From contig CANMJA010000001.1 of the NCBI GenBank assembly GCA_947498055.1, positions 1 to 64,000 of the forward strand: 64,000 nucleotides of DNA, in the 5' to 3' direction. Made by a program: the position numbers and the translations under genes. The notes under the pieces were generated by a model. That model saw nothing but the letters and a program-made list of their open reading frames with translations, was not told the DNA's origin and made no database searches. Source of the stretch: an uncultured Tenacibaculum sp. (GTDB taxonomy: Bacteria > Bacteroidota > Bacteroidia > Flavobacteriales > Flavobacteriaceae). How positions within the stretch are numbered: position 1 is the stretch's first letter; each line of letters starts with the position of its first letter. This document shows, piece after piece, positions 1 to 8,336 of the stretch.

Positions 1-77
1 GGAGTTGAGGAGTTGAGGAGTTGAGGAGTTGAGGAGTTGAGGAGTTGAGGAGTTGAGGAGTTGAGGAGTTGAGGAGT
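1..77. repeat. 8-bp tandem repeat (GGAGTTGA)n
   Basis: Nine complete head-to-tail copies of GGAGTTGA occupy 1-72, followed by a partial copy GGAGT at 73-77. The array begins at the window edge, so its true length is unknown. All visible copies are identical, as expected for an array that changes copy number by slippage. No ORF crosses it in the visible part. The unit is 8 bp, so each copy-number change would shift a reading frame if a gene upstream ran into it. Confidence 0.95.
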
Positions 78-219
78 AAAACTATCTTTTTTTATGGTAA
101 CTGAGCGAATTCGAAGTTATTTTTCTGTTAAATCTGGAATTTCATAGCAATTAAACGAAGTCTAAGTTTGGTATGCGTTTTGATAAAGTTAGTCTCATAA
201 TTCAAAAACTTAAATTACT

Positions 220-1218
220 ATGAAACTACATTACTACTTTTTAATCTTATTGTGTTCTCTATTTTTATTCAATTGCAAACCCAAGATTGAAATCCCTTTT
301 ATTCCTAAAAATCATTTTGCTGAATTTCAAACTGAAAAATCACAATTATTTGATTTAGATACGATTTCTTTCAAAGAAATTAAAGGAAAGCATGATACAA
401 AAATCAACTTTTCTAGAGAATTATTTGATATTAAAGAAAACGAAAAAGTGCAATTAGAATTAATAGAGTTGTATGATTTTAAAGAAATTTTATATCGAAA
501 TATTCAGACGGTAACAACCGATAATAAATTATTAGAAAGCTCTGGAGTTTTAAAAATTAAATTCACTTCCAATGGGAAAGAACTACAGCTTAAAAAAGGA
601 AAAAAGTTAATTATATATCCACCTAAAGGAAAACTAAAAGAGAATGACATATTTTTATCTGAAACTGATTCTCTTGGAAATATTAAGTGGAAAATTACGG
701 ATCAAGATTATACAACTTTTGAAAAATATGTAGGCGGAGGTATAACTGTACTAATTACAATCCCTCTAGATTCTTTAAATCATTACATCCAAAAGGAAAA
801 AGAATATAAAAAACTACTCGAAAAAAGACGCCTCGTAAGAAACAAATTAATCAAAGAAAGTAATTTCTTTGTCCTTAAGAATGTTAATTCAGAATGGATT
901 AATATTCATCGAATAACTAGCTCTACTTCTAAAATTAATTTTGAATTATATGAAGATAAAAAAGATTTCTCTGGTTTTAATATATATATAACATATCGAG
1001 AATTAAACTCTTTCACATATTATTCAATGGTAAATGATGGTTTATTTTTCTATGATATTCCTATAAAAGGAAAAGCTGATATTACTATTATAGGGAAAAA
1101 TAAGAATGGGATATTTTACGACCAAATAGAGTTAAACAATCTATTAAATGATTCTAAAGTGAAATTGAATATGAAAAAGATTTCAGAAGAAAATCTAAAA
1201 AAATTATTCGATAAATAG
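220..1218 (+). CDS. Hypothetical lipoprotein, 332 aa
   Basis: I do not recognise a named family with certainty. The N-terminus is a type II (lipoprotein) signal peptide: a hydrophobic stretch ends in LFNC, with Cys19 as the likely lipidated residue, so the mature protein should be anchored in a periplasm-facing or outer membrane. The rest is mostly beta-rich, with a Lys/Glu-rich helical stretch near residues 190-215. A short WINIHR segment near residue 226 resembles the W-I-N-x-x-R motif I associate with a group of Bacteroidota exported proteins; this is a weak recollection, not a domain hit. The gene stands alone, about 130 bp upstream of the thiamine-binding gene and its own promoter. It is probably a real gene because of the clean signal peptide and normal codon use. 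Function is unknown. Confidence 0.7.
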   Translation: MKLHYYFLILLCSLFLFNCKPKIEIPFIPKNHFAEFQTEKSQLFDLDTISFKEIKGKHDTKINFSRELFDIKENEKVQLELIELYDFKEILYRNIQTVTTDNKLLESSGVLKIKFTSNGKELQLKKGKKLIIYPPKGKLKENDIFLSETDSLGNIKWKITDQDYTTFEKYVGGGITVLITIPLDSLNHYIQKEKEYKKLLEKRRLVRNKLIKESNFFVLKNVNSEWINIHRITSSTSKINFELYEDKKDFSGFNIYITYRELNSFTYYSMVNDGLFFYDIPIKGKADITIIGKNKNGIFYDQIELNNLLNDSKVKLNMKKISEENLKKLFDK

Positions 1219-1313
1219 ATTTCTATACAAACATACTTTTACTTCAGAAGAATTCAAAGGGTTTAAACCTATCGTTAAACTTAAAATACAAAATCATCGT
1301 TTTTAAATTGTAT

Positions 1314-1321
1314 TATATTTG
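1314..1321 (+). promoter_or_regulatory. Bacteroidota -7 promoter element TATATTTG
   Basis: TATATTTG matches the TAnnTTTG -7 consensus of Bacteroidota housekeeping promoters. It sits about 30 nt upstream of the ATG at 1352. No clean TTG -33 element lies at the usual distance. The position shows that an upstream TTG start at 1319 would fall inside the promoter and is not the real start of the next gene. Confidence 0.6.
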
Positions 1322-1351
1322 CCCACCAAACAAACTAAACTACATAATCAA

Positions 1352-1612
1352 ATGAAAATTTCCGTAGAACTTACCTTAACTCCACTTCAAGATGATTTTG
1401 AACAGCCTATCATTAATTTCATTAAAAAATTAAGAAGTTCTGGTGTAACCGTTCTTGAAAATCCTTTAAGCACACAGGTATATGGAGAATATGATAAGGT
1501 AATGGAGTTACTAACTAACGAAATTAAAGATGTTCTTGAATTGATTGATAATGGTTTAATTTTGATGAAAATTGTAAAATCTGATAGAAGTAATTATGTA
1601 CCAAATTTTTGA
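1352..1612 (+). CDS. Thiamine-binding (YkoF/MTH1187-like) protein
   Basis: This small soluble protein of 86 aa begins MKISVELTLTPL and resembles the thiamine-binding / YkoF (former DUF77) family. Those are ferredoxin-like-fold proteins of about 90-100 aa that bind thiamine or its pyrimidine. The start at 1352 is chosen because an ATG lies there, a promoter -7 element lies just upstream, and family members begin at this beta strand; the longer reading frame from TTG at 1319 adds a non-homologous tail. The 3' end overlaps the PnuC-like transporter gene by 17 nt, indicating translational coupling and a shared substrate. No TPP riboswitch is visible upstream. The link to thiamine is from family knowledge plus the neighbouring transporter. 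Confidence 0.75.
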   Translation: MKISVELTLTPLQDDFEQPIINFIKKLRSSGVTVLENPLSTQVYGEYDKVMELLTNEIKDVLELIDNGLILMKIVKSDRSNYVPNF

Positions 1613-2222
1613 TTTTCTTTTCGGACAGTATTCGCAATACGAAACACTCGATATTTGGCTAGAAATTATCGCTGTTATCTTTGGTTTTTTATCTGTTTGG
1701 TTTTCTAAAAAGAATCATGTTTTTGTTTTTCCTACGGGAATGATTAGCACGCTGATTTTTGTATATCTTTTATTGAAATGGGGCTTATTGGGAGACATGA
1801 TGATTAACGGTTATTATTTTATAATGAGCGTATATGGCTGGTATATTTGGACGCATAAAGTAGATGGAGAAATTACTCCTATTTCTAAAACTACCGTAAA
1901 AGAACATAAAATTAGTATGGCAATTTTTGTGGCTACTTTAGTATTTGTGTATGTTGTGTATGTATATTTCGACAAATGGACAAACTGGGTTGCTTATGCA
2001 GATACGTTTACTACCGCTATTTTCTTTGTAGGAATGTGGTTAATGGCTCGCAGAAAAATTGAAAATTGGATCTATTGGATTATTGGTGACATTATTTCTG
2101 CCCCTCTTTATTTTTATAAAGGATTTACATTTACTAGTTTTCAATATTTAATATTTACCTTTATTGCAATAGCAGGATATTTAGCATGGAAAAAGCACTT
2201 ACACAACGCCCAATTAACCTAA
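1596..2222 (+). CDS. pnuC: PnuC/PnuT-family vitamin transporter
   Basis: This 208-aa integral membrane protein has about seven hydrophobic segments and the PnuC hallmark region with NGYYFIMSVYGWYIW near residues 70-85. PnuC proteins are facilitators for nicotinamide riboside, while the closely related PnuT group in Bacteroidota takes up thiamine. A YkoF-like thiamine-binding gene overlaps upstream and a NadR-like kinase overlaps downstream. The kinase could trap either nicotinamide riboside or thiamine by phosphorylation, so the substrate is not settled by sequence. The family assignment is firm and the substrate is inference; PnuT is slightly favoured by the upstream neighbour and NR by the downstream one. 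The overlaps of 17 and 37 nt show an operon. Confidence 0.88.
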   Translation: MYQIFDFLFGQYSQYETLDIWLEIIAVIFGFLSVWFSKKNHVFVFPTGMISTLIFVYLLLKWGLLGDMMINGYYFIMSVYGWYIWTHKVDGEITPISKTTVKEHKISMAIFVATLVFVYVVYVYFDKWTNWVAYADTFTTAIFFVGMWLMARRKIENWIYWIIGDIISAPLYFYKGFTFTSFQYLIFTFIAIAGYLAWKKHLHNAQLT

Positions 2223-2839
2223 TAAAAGTTGTTTTATTTGGGCCGGAAAGCACCGGAAAAACAACTCTTTCTCGTCAATTAGCTCGTCATTACAACACCG
2301 TTTGGGCTCCTGAATACGCAAGAGAATTTTTACAAGACAAATGGAATAATGAACGTAAAACTTGTGAACAAGAAGATTTAATTCCGATTGCGGAAGGGCA
2401 AATGAATTTGGAAAACAGTTTGGCTAAAAAAGCAGATAAAATTTTGATTTGTGATACTGATTTACTAGAAACAAAAGTATATTCTGAGGAATATTATGGT
2501 GGTTTTGTAGATCCTAAATTAGATGAAGCTGCTCTTAATAATTCGTATGATATTTATTTTTTAACCTATATAGATACGCCTTGGGAAGAGGATGATTTAA
2601 GAGACAGACCTGAATTGCGTGAAGAAATGTTTACTGCTTTTAAAAATACGCTTGAAAAATATAATAAAGCCTATGTTTTATTAAAAGGGGATAAAGAAAC
2701 TCGTTTTAAAAAAGCTACTGCTGTTATTGATGAGTTGATTGCCAAAAAAGATAATTTGTATTCTTATTCAGATACGCTTATCGATTTAGATTTTCATTTT
2801 ATGCATCAAAACATCGATTCTAATAGTTTTATGTTGTAA
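2186..2839 (+). CDS. NadR-like ATPase / nucleoside kinase
   Basis: A P-loop protein of 217 aa with Walker A GPESTGKTT at about residues 19-27, matching the NadR C-terminal ribosylnicotinamide kinase domain, which uses a GxESxGK motif. A conserved aspartate pair (LICDTD) near residue 90 and an arginine-rich RDRPELR segment near 145 fit the kinase lid and substrate regions. The N-terminal NMN adenylyltransferase domain of E. coli NadR is absent, so this is kinase only. The start overlaps pnuC by 37 nt. The probable role is phosphorylating the vitamin brought in by the transporter (nicotinamide riboside to NMN, or a thiamine-related substrate). The protein is cytoplasmic. The substrate remains inference. 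Confidence 0.8.
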   Translation: MEKALTQRPINLIKVVLFGPESTGKTTLSRQLARHYNTVWAPEYAREFLQDKWNNERKTCEQEDLIPIAEGQMNLENSLAKKADKILICDTDLLETKVYSEEYYGGFVDPKLDEAALNNSYDIYFLTYIDTPWEEDDLRDRPELREEMFTAFKNTLEKYNKAYVLLKGDKETRFKKATAVIDELIAKKDNLYSYSDTLIDLDFHFMHQNIDSNSFML

Positions 2840-2841
2840 TT

Positions 2842-3246
2842 ATGAATTTTGACATTTTAAAAAATGAAATACAATATAAAGCCATAAGAAGTTCTGGTGC
2901 TGGTGGACAACATGTAAACAAAGTATCTTCTAAAATAGAGTTATCTTTTAATGTTATCCTTTCTAACGGATTATCTGAAAGAGAAAAAGAGCTCGTTCTT
3001 AAAAAATTATCTAACAAAATATCTAAAGAAAACATACTTGTACTTACCTGTCAAGAATCAAGATCGCAACATCGAAATAAGGAAATTGTTGTGCAACGTT
3101 TTTTTCAACTTTTAAAAGAAGCCGTTATTAGAAAAAAGTTTCGAGTAAAAACGAAACCTACTCAAAGTTCTTTAAAGAAAAAAGCCGAAACTAAAAAGAA
3201 GCATGGCTTAAAGAAAGCTTTACGAAAAAAACCTAGTATAGATTAA
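2842..3246 (+). CDS. arfB: ArfB-type peptidyl-tRNA hydrolase (ribosome rescue)
   Basis: This 134-aa protein carries the class I release-factor catalytic motif GGQ at residues 21-23 within RSSGAGGQHVNKVSSKIEL. It has no codon-recognition domains and ends in a long Lys-rich basic tail (about residues 95-134). This is the ArfB/YaeJ layout: the tail enters the empty mRNA channel of stalled ribosomes and the GGQ loop hydrolyses peptidyl-tRNA. Length is as expected for the family. It begins 2 nt after the NadR-like gene, so it is co-transcribed with it. Its 3' end overlaps the convergent bshB1 gene by 14 nt; no separate terminator is visible between them. Confidence 0.92.
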   Translation: MNFDILKNEIQYKAIRSSGAGGQHVNKVSSKIELSFNVILSNGLSEREKELVLKKLSNKISKENILVLTCQESRSQHRNKEIVVQRFFQLLKEAVIRKKFRVKTKPTQSSLKKKAETKKKHGLKKALRKKPSID

Positions 3247-3949
3247 AAAAATTCTGAACTCCAATATATCTATTCACTGTAAAACCTTCTGCATATTTTG
3301 CATTTATCTGTCTTCCTAAAATACTGTTTGTACTTTTAATTTGATCTAACAATCCCATTATTCCGCTTGGTTCATTGGTTTTAGGAGTAACAAATTGAGA
3401 ACTGAATGCCTTTATAGCTTCCATTTTTGTTTCCATTTCTTTTGAAATATCAATCACAAAATTTGGTGGAATAAAATAATCTTGAATATAGTTATACACT
3501 ACTTTTGGTCTCCAAGGTTCTTGAAGTACATCATTATAAGTAGTTTCTTTCTTTATCAATCCAGAAACAAAAGAAGCATCGTTCACTATTTTTGCTGCCA
3601 TTGCATGGTCTGGATGTCTATCTTCTACAGCATTACTCAATATAATTTCTGGTTGATACTTTCGTATCATTCTTATAACCTTCAACTTATTTTCTTCTGT
3701 ATTCTCTAATCCACCATCTGGCATGTATAATTGTTCTCTAAAACTAACACCTAATATTTCAGAAGCTTTTAACGTTTCTTGGTGTCTGATTTCTTTAGTA
3801 CCATAAGTTCCCATTTCTCCTTGGGTCATATCAATGATAGCCACCTTTTTCCCTAAAGAAATATGCTTTAATAGAACTCCTGCTGCTGCACATTCTACAT
3901 CATCTGGATGCGCACCAAAAGCCAATATATCTACTTTAAAATTATTCAT
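3233..3949 (-). CDS. bshB1: Bacillithiol biosynthesis deacetylase BshB1
   Basis: This 238-aa PIG-L/LmbE-family deacetylase has the metal-binding motif AHPDDVE near residue 14 and the second signature DRHPDH near residue 115, which together supply the Zn ligands. BshB1 removes the acetyl group from GlcNAc-malate to give GlcN-malate, the second step of bacillithiol synthesis, the low-molecular-weight thiol common in Flavobacteriia. Length and motif order match BshB1 better than general LmbE proteins. It is cytoplasmic and transcribed alone, converging on arfB. It fits the sulfur and persulfide handling genes elsewhere in the window, but there is no direct operon link. Confidence 0.9.
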   Translation of the reverse strand: MNNFKVDILAFGAHPDDVECAAAGVLLKHISLGKKVAIIDMTQGEMGTYGTKEIRHQETLKASEILGVSFREQLYMPDGGLENTEENKLKVIRMIRKYQPEIILSNAVEDRHPDHAMAAKIVNDASFVSGLIKKETTYNDVLQEPWRPKVVYNYIQDYFIPPNFVIDISKEMETKMEAIKAFSSQFVTPKTNEPSGIMGLLDQIKSTNSILGRQINAKYAEGFTVNRYIGVQNFFNLY

Positions 3950-4070
3950 GCTTTTTTTTAATTATAGAATTCTTGTTTTAGGTTGTAATTAAAAAGGAAA
4001 ATTACTGTAATACATCCATCAAATGATTTTATAAATTTTTGCTGTTCATAATTAGTATCATAACAACCAC

Positions 4071-4451
4071 TTATCTTTTATTAATTGCTTCTATATCTTC
4101 TCTAAACTTTTGAGTTAAATCGTTTGTAAAACCATCTATTACTTTTTTTTCATTTTCATCTATCCCATTATTTGATTTTGCAACTTCATTTAACACCTCT
4201 AATAAAAAATCATACTCTTCATCTGGTCCGTGATCTTCACAATAAGCAATTACTTTTTTATATAAATATTCTATCGAATTATTTTTGTTAACCTCATAAT
4301 CAAAAGACCATTTAATATCTTTCCCCCATTTATGAGCAGATAATTTTTTCTCAATAATAGCTAATTCTTCCTTTTGAATAGCTCCGTCTGTCATAGCAAC
4401 TACGTAGATTAACTCTCCGAACGATTCAAATAATTTGTGTATACTCTTCAT
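4071..4451 (-). CDS. TerB-like domain protein
   Basis: A soluble, mostly helical 126-aa acidic protein. The pattern ...MTDGAIQKEELAIIEKKL near residues 19-36 and the second half NGIDENEKKVIDGF near 94-107 resemble the two paired acidic helix motifs of TerB/co-chaperone DjlA N-terminal domains. These bind metal through Asp/Glu residues and occur in stress-response and membrane-associated proteins. No signal peptide or membrane segment is present. It lies alone between bshB1 and the carboxylase operon terminator. The TerB-like call is moderate; physiological function is unknown, and tellurite resistance should not be assumed. Confidence 0.6.
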   Translation of the reverse strand: MKSIHKLFESFGELIYVVAMTDGAIQKEELAIIEKKLSAHKWGKDIKWSFDYEVNKNNSIEYLYKKVIAYCEDHGPDEEYDFLLEVLNEVAKSNNGIDENEKKVIDGFTNDLTQKFREDIEAINKR

Positions 4452-4470
4452 TATTTTTTATTTTTAAACA

Positions 4471-4500
4471 AAAAACAAGGGCTTTTTTAATCCCTTGTTT
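4471..4500 (-). terminator. Intrinsic terminator after carboxylase operon
   Basis: A 9-bp stem (AAACAAGGG at 4473-4481 paired with CCCTTGTTT at 4492-4500) has a 10-nt loop. Read on the minus strand it is followed by a T-rich tract. It lies just past the end of the carboxyltransferase gene and upstream of the TerB-like gene, so it ends the carboxylase operon. Confidence 0.75.
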
Positions 4501-4506
4501 AGTATG

Positions 4507-6048
4507 TTACAATGGAATATTTCCATGTTTTCTATTTGGTCTTTCTACCTTTTTATTTTCTAACATGGCAAAAGCTTTAATTAACTTTCGTCTTGTCTCT
4601 TTTGGTAAAATTACTTCATCTACAAAACCTCGTTCTGCTGCTGTATACGGATTTGCAAATAAATTGGCATATTCCGTTTCCTTTTCTGCTAATTTAGCTT
4701 CTTTATCCTCTGCTTCAGAAATTTCTTTTTTAAAGATAATTTCACTTGCCCCTTTTGCTCCCATAACCGCAATTTCTGCACCTGGCCAAGCAAAATTCAT
4801 ATCAGCTCCAATATGTTTAGAGTTCATTACATCATACGCGCCACCATATGCTTTACGTGTAATTACACTTACTCTTGGTACGGTTGCTTCACTTAATGCA
4901 TATAATAACTTTGCTCCGTTAGTAATAATTGCATTCCACTCTTGATCTGTACCTGGCAAAAATCCTGGTACATCTACCAATACTAATAATGGAATATTAA
5001 AACAATCGCAAAAACGAGTAAATCGAGCTGCTTTTTTAGAACTATCAACATCTAAACAACCTGCTAAAACCATTGGTTGATTGGCTACAATTCCTACACT
5101 TCTTCCTGCCAAACGTGCAAAACCAACAACGATATTTTCGGCATGATCTTTATGAATTTCAAAAAATGAATCTGCATCTGCTATTCCATTGATTACAGAA
5201 CGCATATCATATGGTTTATTCGCATTTTCCGGAACAATGTTCTCTAATTCTTCTCTAATTTCATCCTTTAATTCAAAAGGTAATTTTTTAGTTACTTCTT
5301 GGTTATTTTGAGGCATATAACTCAACAACGTTTTAATATCTTCTAAACATTGCACATCGTTTTCTGAAGTTATATGTGTTACTCCTGATTTTGTAGCATG
5401 TGTGCTTGCACCTCCTAATTCTTCTGAAGTTACTTCTTCATTTGTTACTGTTTTTACTACATTTGGCCCAGTTACAAACATATAACTAGAGTTTTCTACC
5501 ATCATGGTAAAATCTGTCATTGCCGGAGAATATACTGCTCCACCTGCACAAGGTCCCATAATCGCTGAAATTTGAGGAATTACTCCAGAAGCTTGTACAT
5601 TTCTATAAAAGATATCTGCATATCCTCCTAAAGAACGAACTCCTTCTTGAATACGTGCTCCACCAGAATCATTTAATCCAATTAAAGGTGCTCCAATACG
5701 AAGAGCCATATCCATTATTTTACAAATTTTCTCTGCATGCGTTTCCGATAATGAACCTCCAAAAACTGTGAAGTCTTGCGCAAAAACATATATTAATCGT
5801 CCATTTACTGTTCCATATCCAGTAACAACACCATCTCCATAAAATTGCTGATCTGCCATCCCAAAATCAGTAGTTCTATGTGTTACTAAAATACCAATCT
5901 CTTCAAAAGACCCTTCATCTAATAAATAATCAATACGTTCTCTAGCAGTTAATTTACCTTTTTGATGTTGACGATCTATCCTCTTTTGCCCTCCACCTAA
6001 TTTAGCTTCGGCAATTTTATTCTCTAACTTTTCTATTTTAGAATTCAC
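4507..6048 (-). CDS. pccB: Acyl-CoA (propionyl-CoA) carboxylase carboxyltransferase subunit beta
   Basis: This 513-aa protein has the two-part carboxyltransferase (crotonase-like) fold. The N-terminal half contains GGARIQEGV and [12 protein letters not shown], which form oxyanion and acyl-CoA binding segments. The C-terminal half contains [12 protein letters not shown] and AYGGAYDVM, typical of PccB/MmdA beta subunits. The enzyme moves carboxyl from biotin to acyl-CoA, most often propionyl-CoA, giving methylmalonyl-CoA; acetyl-CoA is possible for some homologs. It is the last gene of the carrier-accC-pccB operon, overlapping accC by 11 nt, and is followed by a terminator. The protein is cytoplasmic. 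Length is standard. Confidence 0.92.
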   Translation of the reverse strand: MNSKIEKLENKIAEAKLGGGQKRIDRQHQKGKLTARERIDYLLDEGSFEEIGILVTHRTTDFGMADQQFYGDGVVTGYGTVNGRLIYVFAQDFTVFGGSLSETHAEKICKIMDMALRIGAPLIGLNDSGGARIQEGVRSLGGYADIFYRNVQASGVIPQISAIMGPCAGGAVYSPAMTDFTMMVENSSYMFVTGPNVVKTVTNEEVTSEELGGASTHATKSGVTHITSENDVQCLEDIKTLLSYMPQNNQEVTKKLPFELKDEIREELENIVPENANKPYDMRSVINGIADADSFFEIHKDHAENIVVGFARLAGRSVGIVANQPMVLAGCLDVDSSKKAARFTRFCDCFNIPLLVLVDVPGFLPGTDQEWNAIITNGAKLLYALSEATVPRVSVITRKAYGGAYDVMNSKHIGADMNFAWPGAEIAVMGAKGASEIIFKKEISEAEDKEAKLAEKETEYANLFANPYTAAERGFVDEVILPKETRRKLIKAFAMLENKKVERPNRKHGNIPL

Positions 6049-7486
6049 TGCTTGGTACCTTTAGTATTTGTTGTTCTTGTAAATATTTTTGTAATGCTAC
6101 TTTTGCTGCTATTTTTGCTTCTTTTTTATAAGTAGCTTCTATAATTTCTGGTGAATAATATTTTTTCACGAAATGTGTATCAAAATCACCAGAAGTAAAT
6201 GCTTCATGCTCACAAACAAATTTACCAAACGAAAGTGTGGTTTCTATTCCTTTTATTTGATATTGACTAATTGCTTGTTTCATTACATCTATTGCTTCCT
6301 CTCTCGATTCTCCATAAGTAATTAACTTAGAAATCATGGGGTCATAGTAAATAGGAATTTCCATTCCTTCTTCAAATCCGTCATCTACTCGTATATTTTC
6401 TCCTACAGGAGATTTATATACTTCTAAAGTACCAATACTCGGAGTAAAACCTGTTAATGGATCTTCTGCGTATACACGTAATTCTAAAGCATGTCCTTTA
6501 ATTTGCAAATCGTCTTGAGAAAAAGATAATTTTTCGCCTCTTGCTATTTTAATCTGCTGTTCTACTAAATCAACCCCAGTAATCATCTCAGTAACAGGAT
6601 GCTCTACTTGTAAGCGTGTATTCATTTCTAAAAAGTAGAAATTTTTATTTTCATCTAACAAAAACTCTACGGTACCAGCTCCTAAATAATCACACGATTT
6701 TGCTACTCTAACAGCAGCTTCTCCCATCTTAGCTCTTATTTCTTCTGTTAGCACACTAGAAGGTGCTTCTTCTACTACTTTTTGGTGACGTCTTTGTACG
6801 CTACATTCTCTTTCAAACAAATGCACTACATTTCCATGACTATCTGCTAGTACTTGTATTTCTATATGACGAGGAGAACCTACATATTTTTCAATAAACA
6901 CAGATCCATCTCCAAAAGCAGAAACTGCTTCAGAAATAGCTCTCTCCATTTGTTCTCGTATATCTTCTTCTTTTTCAACAACACGCATTCCTTTTCCACC
7001 ACCTCCTGCAGAGGCTTTTATTAAAATTGGATATCCAATTTCTTTGGCTACTTTTTCTGCGTAAGTAACATCGGTAACTGCTTTATCAATTCCTGGCACC
7101 ATAGGTATGTCATACGCTTTTACAGCATCTTTCGCAGCTAACTTGCTTCCCATTACTTTAATTGCTTTCGCTTTTGGACCTATAAAAGTGATACCACTTG
7201 CTGCAACTTTTTCTGAAAAATCTGCATTTTCACTTAAAAATCCATATCCAGGATGAATTCCATCTACCGATAACGATTTCGCAACTTCAATAATTTTATC
7301 TCCTAATAGGTACGATTGATTAGATGGCGCTTCTCCTATACAAACTGCTTCATCTGCAAAAGACACATGTGGCGAATTTCTATCTACATCAGAATATACT
7401 GCCACTGTTTTAATTCCCATTTTTTTTGCTGTTCGCATTACTCGTAATGCAATCTCTCCTCTATTGGCTATCAATATTTTTTTCAT
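6038..7486 (-). CDS. accC: Biotin carboxylase subunit
   Basis: An ATP-grasp biotin carboxylase of 482 aa. It opens with [19 protein letters not shown], the family N-terminus, then has the glycine-rich ATP lid motif [12 protein letters not shown] near residues 158-169 and the catalytic region [14 protein letters not shown] near 288-301. It carboxylates the biotin on the neighbouring carrier protein using ATP and bicarbonate. It overlaps the carboxyltransferase gene by 11 nt and follows the carrier gene by 3 nt, so the three subunits form one operon and most likely one acyl-CoA (propionyl-CoA) carboxylase complex. The sequence ends slightly beyond the catalytic core, as in acyl-CoA-type homologs. 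Confidence 0.92.
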   Translation of the reverse strand: MKKILIANRGEIALRVMRTAKKMGIKTVAVYSDVDRNSPHVSFADEAVCIGEAPSNQSYLLGDKIIEVAKSLSVDGIHPGYGFLSENADFSEKVAASGITFIGPKAKAIKVMGSKLAAKDAVKAYDIPMVPGIDKAVTDVTYAEKVAKEIGYPILIKASAGGGGKGMRVVEKEEDIREQMERAISEAVSAFGDGSVFIEKYVGSPRHIEIQVLADSHGNVVHLFERECSVQRRHQKVVEEAPSSVLTEEIRAKMGEAAVRVAKSCDYLGAGTVEFLLDENKNFYFLEMNTRLQVEHPVTEMITGVDLVEQQIKIARGEKLSFSQDDLQIKGHALELRVYAEDPLTGFTPSIGTLEVYKSPVGENIRVDDGFEEGMEIPIYYDPMISKLITYGESREEAIDVMKQAISQYQIKGIETTLSFGKFVCEHEAFTSGDFDTHFVKKYYSPEIIEATYKKEAKIAAKVALQKYLQEQQILKVPSSEF

Positions 7487-7489
7487 CGA

Positions 7490-7975
7490 TTACTCAATTT
7501 CAATTAATAGTTCGTTTTTTTCTACCTTATCCCCTTCTTTTACAGTAATAGATTTTACAACACCATCTCTGGGCGATAATAAAGTGTTTTCCATCTTCAT
7601 GGCTTCTAAAACTAAAATTCCTTCGCCTTCTTTTACCTCTTGTCCCACTGTAACATTAACACTTACTACAAGTCCTGGCATTGGTGCTTTTAGGTTATTC
7701 TCTTTTTTTCCTACGGAAGTTTCTAAACCTAAATCTGCTATTAATGCATCTAATTCGTTTGATATCGCTATCTCGTAATCATTTCCATTTACTTGAATTG
7801 TATATTTTTTATTGTTGAAATCAGCATTAATAATCCTTGCTTTAAAAGATACACTCTCTTCTAAAACATGATATGAATTCTTTGATTTTTCCATTGAATT
7901 CATTGCTAAAATATCCTCTTTATCAAAACTAAAATCATGAATTTGATTTACTTTTGCCTTATAAGTATTCTTCAT
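7490..7975 (-). CDS. Biotin carboxyl carrier protein subunit of acyl-CoA carboxylase
   Basis: This 161-aa protein has a C-terminal biotinyl domain with the biotinylation motif EAMKM, in which Lys127 is modified. The preceding PMPGLVV hinge is typical of acyl-CoA carboxylase carriers. The N-terminal half (1-80) is a beta-rich region seen in stand-alone carriers of Bacteroidota acyl-CoA carboxylases. In enzymes of this type from other phyla the carrier is fused to biotin carboxylase; here it is a separate gene, first in the operon. It starts about 90 nt from the divergent riboswitch promoter. No clear minus-strand promoter was found in the 7976-8043 interval. Confidence 0.88.
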   Translation of the reverse strand: MKNTYKAKVNQIHDFSFDKEDILAMNSMEKSKNSYHVLEESVSFKARIINADFNNKKYTIQVNGNDYEIAISNELDALIADLGLETSVGKKENNLKAPMPGLVVSVNVTVGQEVKEGEGILVLEAMKMENTLLSPRDGVVKSITVKEGDKVEKNELLIEIE

Positions 7976-8043
7976 AAATTACTTAAATTTTAGTACTGCT
8001 AAATTATTAAATTTTATTCGCTTTTAATAATTCCATTTTTGTA

Positions 8044-8073
8044 TTGTTAATTTAAAATTTGCATGTAATTTTG
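8044..8073 (+). promoter_or_regulatory. Promoter of the TPP riboswitch-receptor unit
   Basis: TTG at 8044-8046, a 19-nt spacer and TAATTTTG at 8066-8073 match the Bacteroidota consensus TTG-N(17-23)-TAnnTTTG. Transcription would start around 8080, immediately before the riboswitch aptamer. Confidence 0.75.
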
Positions 8074-8082
8074 TGCCGTTCT

Positions 8083-8234
8083 CATAAAGGGGTGCTTGTA
8101 TTAATTATGAATTCAGAATTACAAATTTTACGTACATATAATTTGTAATTTATTTAACCATTTGTAATGAAAATTTCAGGCTGAGATCATACCCATTGAA
8201 CCTAGAACAGATAATGCTGTTTAGGAAAAAAATG
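8083..8234 (+). ncRNA. TPP riboswitch (Thi-box)
   Basis: The conserved TPP aptamer blocks are in order: AAAGGGGTGC (8087-8096), a long variable P3 extension, GGCTGAGATCATACCC (8179-8194), TGAACCT, then AACAGATAATGCTG and TTAGGAAA. These match the thi-box sequences of known TPP riboswitches. The P3 arm is longer than in E. coli thiM, with AT-rich self-complementary sequence near 8115-8150. Downstream at 8233-8247 a small hairpin (TGTTTC/GAAACA) begins on the 3' side of P1, and a second weak stem with a T-rich tail ends near 8270; either could be the expression platform, but the mechanism is inference. High TPP is expected to lower expression of the receptor gene that follows. Confidence 0.93.
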
Positions 8235-8336
8235 TTTCATAGAAACAACAGGTGTTTACTTGTTATTTTCTATCATTATTAATTATTCAAAAAACAAAAG
8301 AATAATTACCTCTTTTTATTCGATTTTTATAAAAAA

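Noticed and set aside
1..77. CRISPR-like array
   Set aside because: The units are directly adjacent 8-mers with no spacers, so it is a simple tandem repeat; no cas genes are present.
4071..4451. Tellurite resistance gene
   Set aside because: Only a TerB-like fold is suggested; the other ter genes are absent, so a resistance role is not supported.
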